From Brevibacterium antiquum (GTDB lineage: Bacteria; Actinomycetota; Actinomycetes; Actinomycetales; Brevibacteriaceae), in the NCBI RefSeq assembly GCF_016107655.1, contig NZ_JABASX010000005.1, forward strand, positions 1-64,000: a DNA stretch of 64,000 nucleotides. Reading direction: 5' to 3'. The notes below the pieces were generated by a model that was given only the letters and a program-made list of their open reading frames with translations, made no database searches and had not been told where the DNA came from. Positions 63,168-64,000 of this stretch are shown piece after piece (position 1 is the stretch's first letter; each line of letters opens with the position of its first letter). The position numbers and the translations under genes were made by a program.

Positions 63168-64000
63168 TCAGCAGGGTTGAGTCAGGAGGACGACATGACG
63201 ATCGCCCAGGCGGGTGAAGACCAGCGTCGCCTTGTCTCCGGCCGGCAACTTGAGCTGACGCCTGACCTGGTCAGGAACAATATCAGCTCCGCGCTTCTTG
63301 ATCACGACCGACCCGATGCCGCGGCTGATGAGGGACTTGCGCAGGCTCGGGATCTTCGCCGGCAGCACATCGGTGACCTCATAGGCGGTGACCCCGGCCG
63401 AGGCCGGTCCGCTGGGTTCGACGTCGGTGGTCAGATAGGCGATCTTCGGGTGGACGCGGCGAGCCTGCAAGGGTCCGCACAGGGCGGTGACGAGTCCGGC
63501 GCGCACGATCGCGCCGTCAGGTTCGAGGAGGTACTGACCGGGCTCGCCGACGCCGTCCTCATCGTCGGTGGGAAGATCATCTTCGTGGACGAGGAGTGTG
63601 CGTTCGCCCATGACGAGGGCACTGCGCCCGGGACGCTGCCTGGCCTCGCCGAAGTAGAGGCAGACCTCGACGACTTCGCCGAGGTGGGAGACCCATTGCG
63701 CCTCGGCCTCGTCGGGGATGAGGCTGTGGTCGAGTGCCGGTCCGAGTTTGATGCCTGCGGCCTTCGCCGCGAGCGCCTTGTCGATGACCCAGGACAGAGA
63801 AGGAGAGAAGTCTTCGGGATCGAAGATGCGAGCGGTGGAGCCGCTCGTGGTCCCCTTCCCGACCGTGCGGCGGGCCGGGTCGAACCACAGGGCGTCGAAT
63901 GCAGAGGTATCGATATCTTCGGCGCGGGCGTGCTCGATGCTGGCATTGGCCAGGTGGCGGAGGTTGAAGCTGGCGATGGCGGCAGTGACCTCGTCCGCGT
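63168..64000 (-). CDS. Class I SAM-dependent methyltransferase with THUMP-like C-terminal domain, 5' end missing
   Basis: The frame is open to the right edge of the window, so the gene starts outside; the ATG at 63611 is internal. The visible part contains the end of a Rossmann methyltransferase domain, with the motif-IV-like ALWFDPARR near 63895, then a C-terminal domain of about 75 residues (ISRGIGSVVIKKRGADIVPD, QVRRQLKLPAGDKATLVFTR) that I know as the THUMP-like domain of actinobacterial methyltransferases. It probably modifies RNA; the target is unknown. Confidence 0.8.
   Translation of the reverse strand, partial: ADEVTAAIASFNLRHLANASIEHARAEDIDTSAFDALWFDPARRTVGKGTTSGSTARIFDPEDFSPSLSWVIDKALAAKAAGIKLGPALDHSLIPDEAEAQWVSHLGEVVEVCLYFGEARQRPGRSALVMGERTLLVHEDDLPTDDEDGVGEPGQYLLEPDGAIVRAGLVTALCGPLQARRVHPKIAYLTTDVEPSGPASAGVTAYEVTDVLPAKIPSLRKSLISRGIGSVVIKKRGADIVPDQVRRQLKLPAGDKATLVFTRLGDRHVVLLTQPC

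Overview
The window is a 64 kb piece of a high-GC Gram-positive chromosome. Gene content and style point to an actinobacterium of the order Micrococcales, most like Brevibacterium (inference from memory, not from a search). The supporting signs are a GuaB3-type IMP dehydrogenase paralogue, an ECF-type bioYMN operon behind a BioQ-like operator, a DtxR/IdeR-like iron box before a heme oxygenase, an LPXTG-type wall-anchored nucleotidase, many ATGA/GTGA gene overlaps, and at least ten genes with a TANNNT -10 box exactly 6-7 nt before the start codon, which suggests leaderless mRNAs. I found no tRNA, rRNA, CRISPR array, insertion sequence, prophage or classical defence system.

Layout. 1-7.8 kb: the end of an HNH endonuclease gene, a leftward NAD operon nadA-nadB-nadC-cysteine desulfurase, and a divergent panB-panC pair. 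7.8-11.7 kb: a conserved-TM-helix (mechanosensitive-channel-like) protein, then a LysE exporter divergent from a LysR regulator. 11.8-16.0 kb: guaB3-SURF1-DUF3817-guaA. 16.1-19.0 kb: bioYMN and an isochorismatase-fold protein without the usual cysteine. 19.2-25.0 kb: a mannosyltransferase-like GT, LemA-like protein-truA, and an LPRTG-anchored 5'-nucleotidase. 25.0-29.7 kb: two tandem paralogous membrane proteins with a large extracytoplasmic domain. 29.9-32.5 kb: rplM-rpsI and glmM. 32.5-38.1 kb: an ABC exporter, coaA, glmS and acpS. 38.1-44.1 kb: M20 peptidase, nnrDE, alr, tsaE, tsaB, rimI. 44.2-49.0 kb: LysE exporter, heme oxygenase, aldo/keto reductase, SRPBCC-like protein, tsaD, NUDIX. 49.1-59.1 kb: a GCS2-type carboxylate-amine ligase, then a polyol catabolic locus (ABC ATPase, xylulokinase and SorC regulator leftward; binding protein, two permeases and a mannitol/arabitol dehydrogenase rightward). 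59.2-64.0 kb: a GH3 lipoprotein, an NlpC/P60 peptidase behind a long regulatory region, a sulfurtransferase, and a partial methyltransferase cut by the window end.

How the genes work together. Much of the window is core metabolism: NAD, pantothenate/CoA (panB, panC, coaA), GMP, biotin uptake, UDP-GlcNAc precursors (glmS, glmM), D-alanine (alr) and tRNA t6A (tsaB, tsaD, tsaE). The accessory part that reads as one unit is the polyol locus: import of a polyol (D-arabitol fits best), oxidation to a ketose and phosphorylation by xylulokinase, under a SorC regulator whose probable operators lie in the divergent promoter.

The signals most worth a second look are regulatory or architectural: a cluster of six TGTAAC boxes before the NlpC/P60 gene, the BioQ-like and iron-box operators, several near-perfect palindromes over promoters, a structured element at 49.0 kb, in-frame minisatellites inside housekeeping enzymes, and the tandem membrane paralogues. 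I did not see a clearly new multi-gene system.
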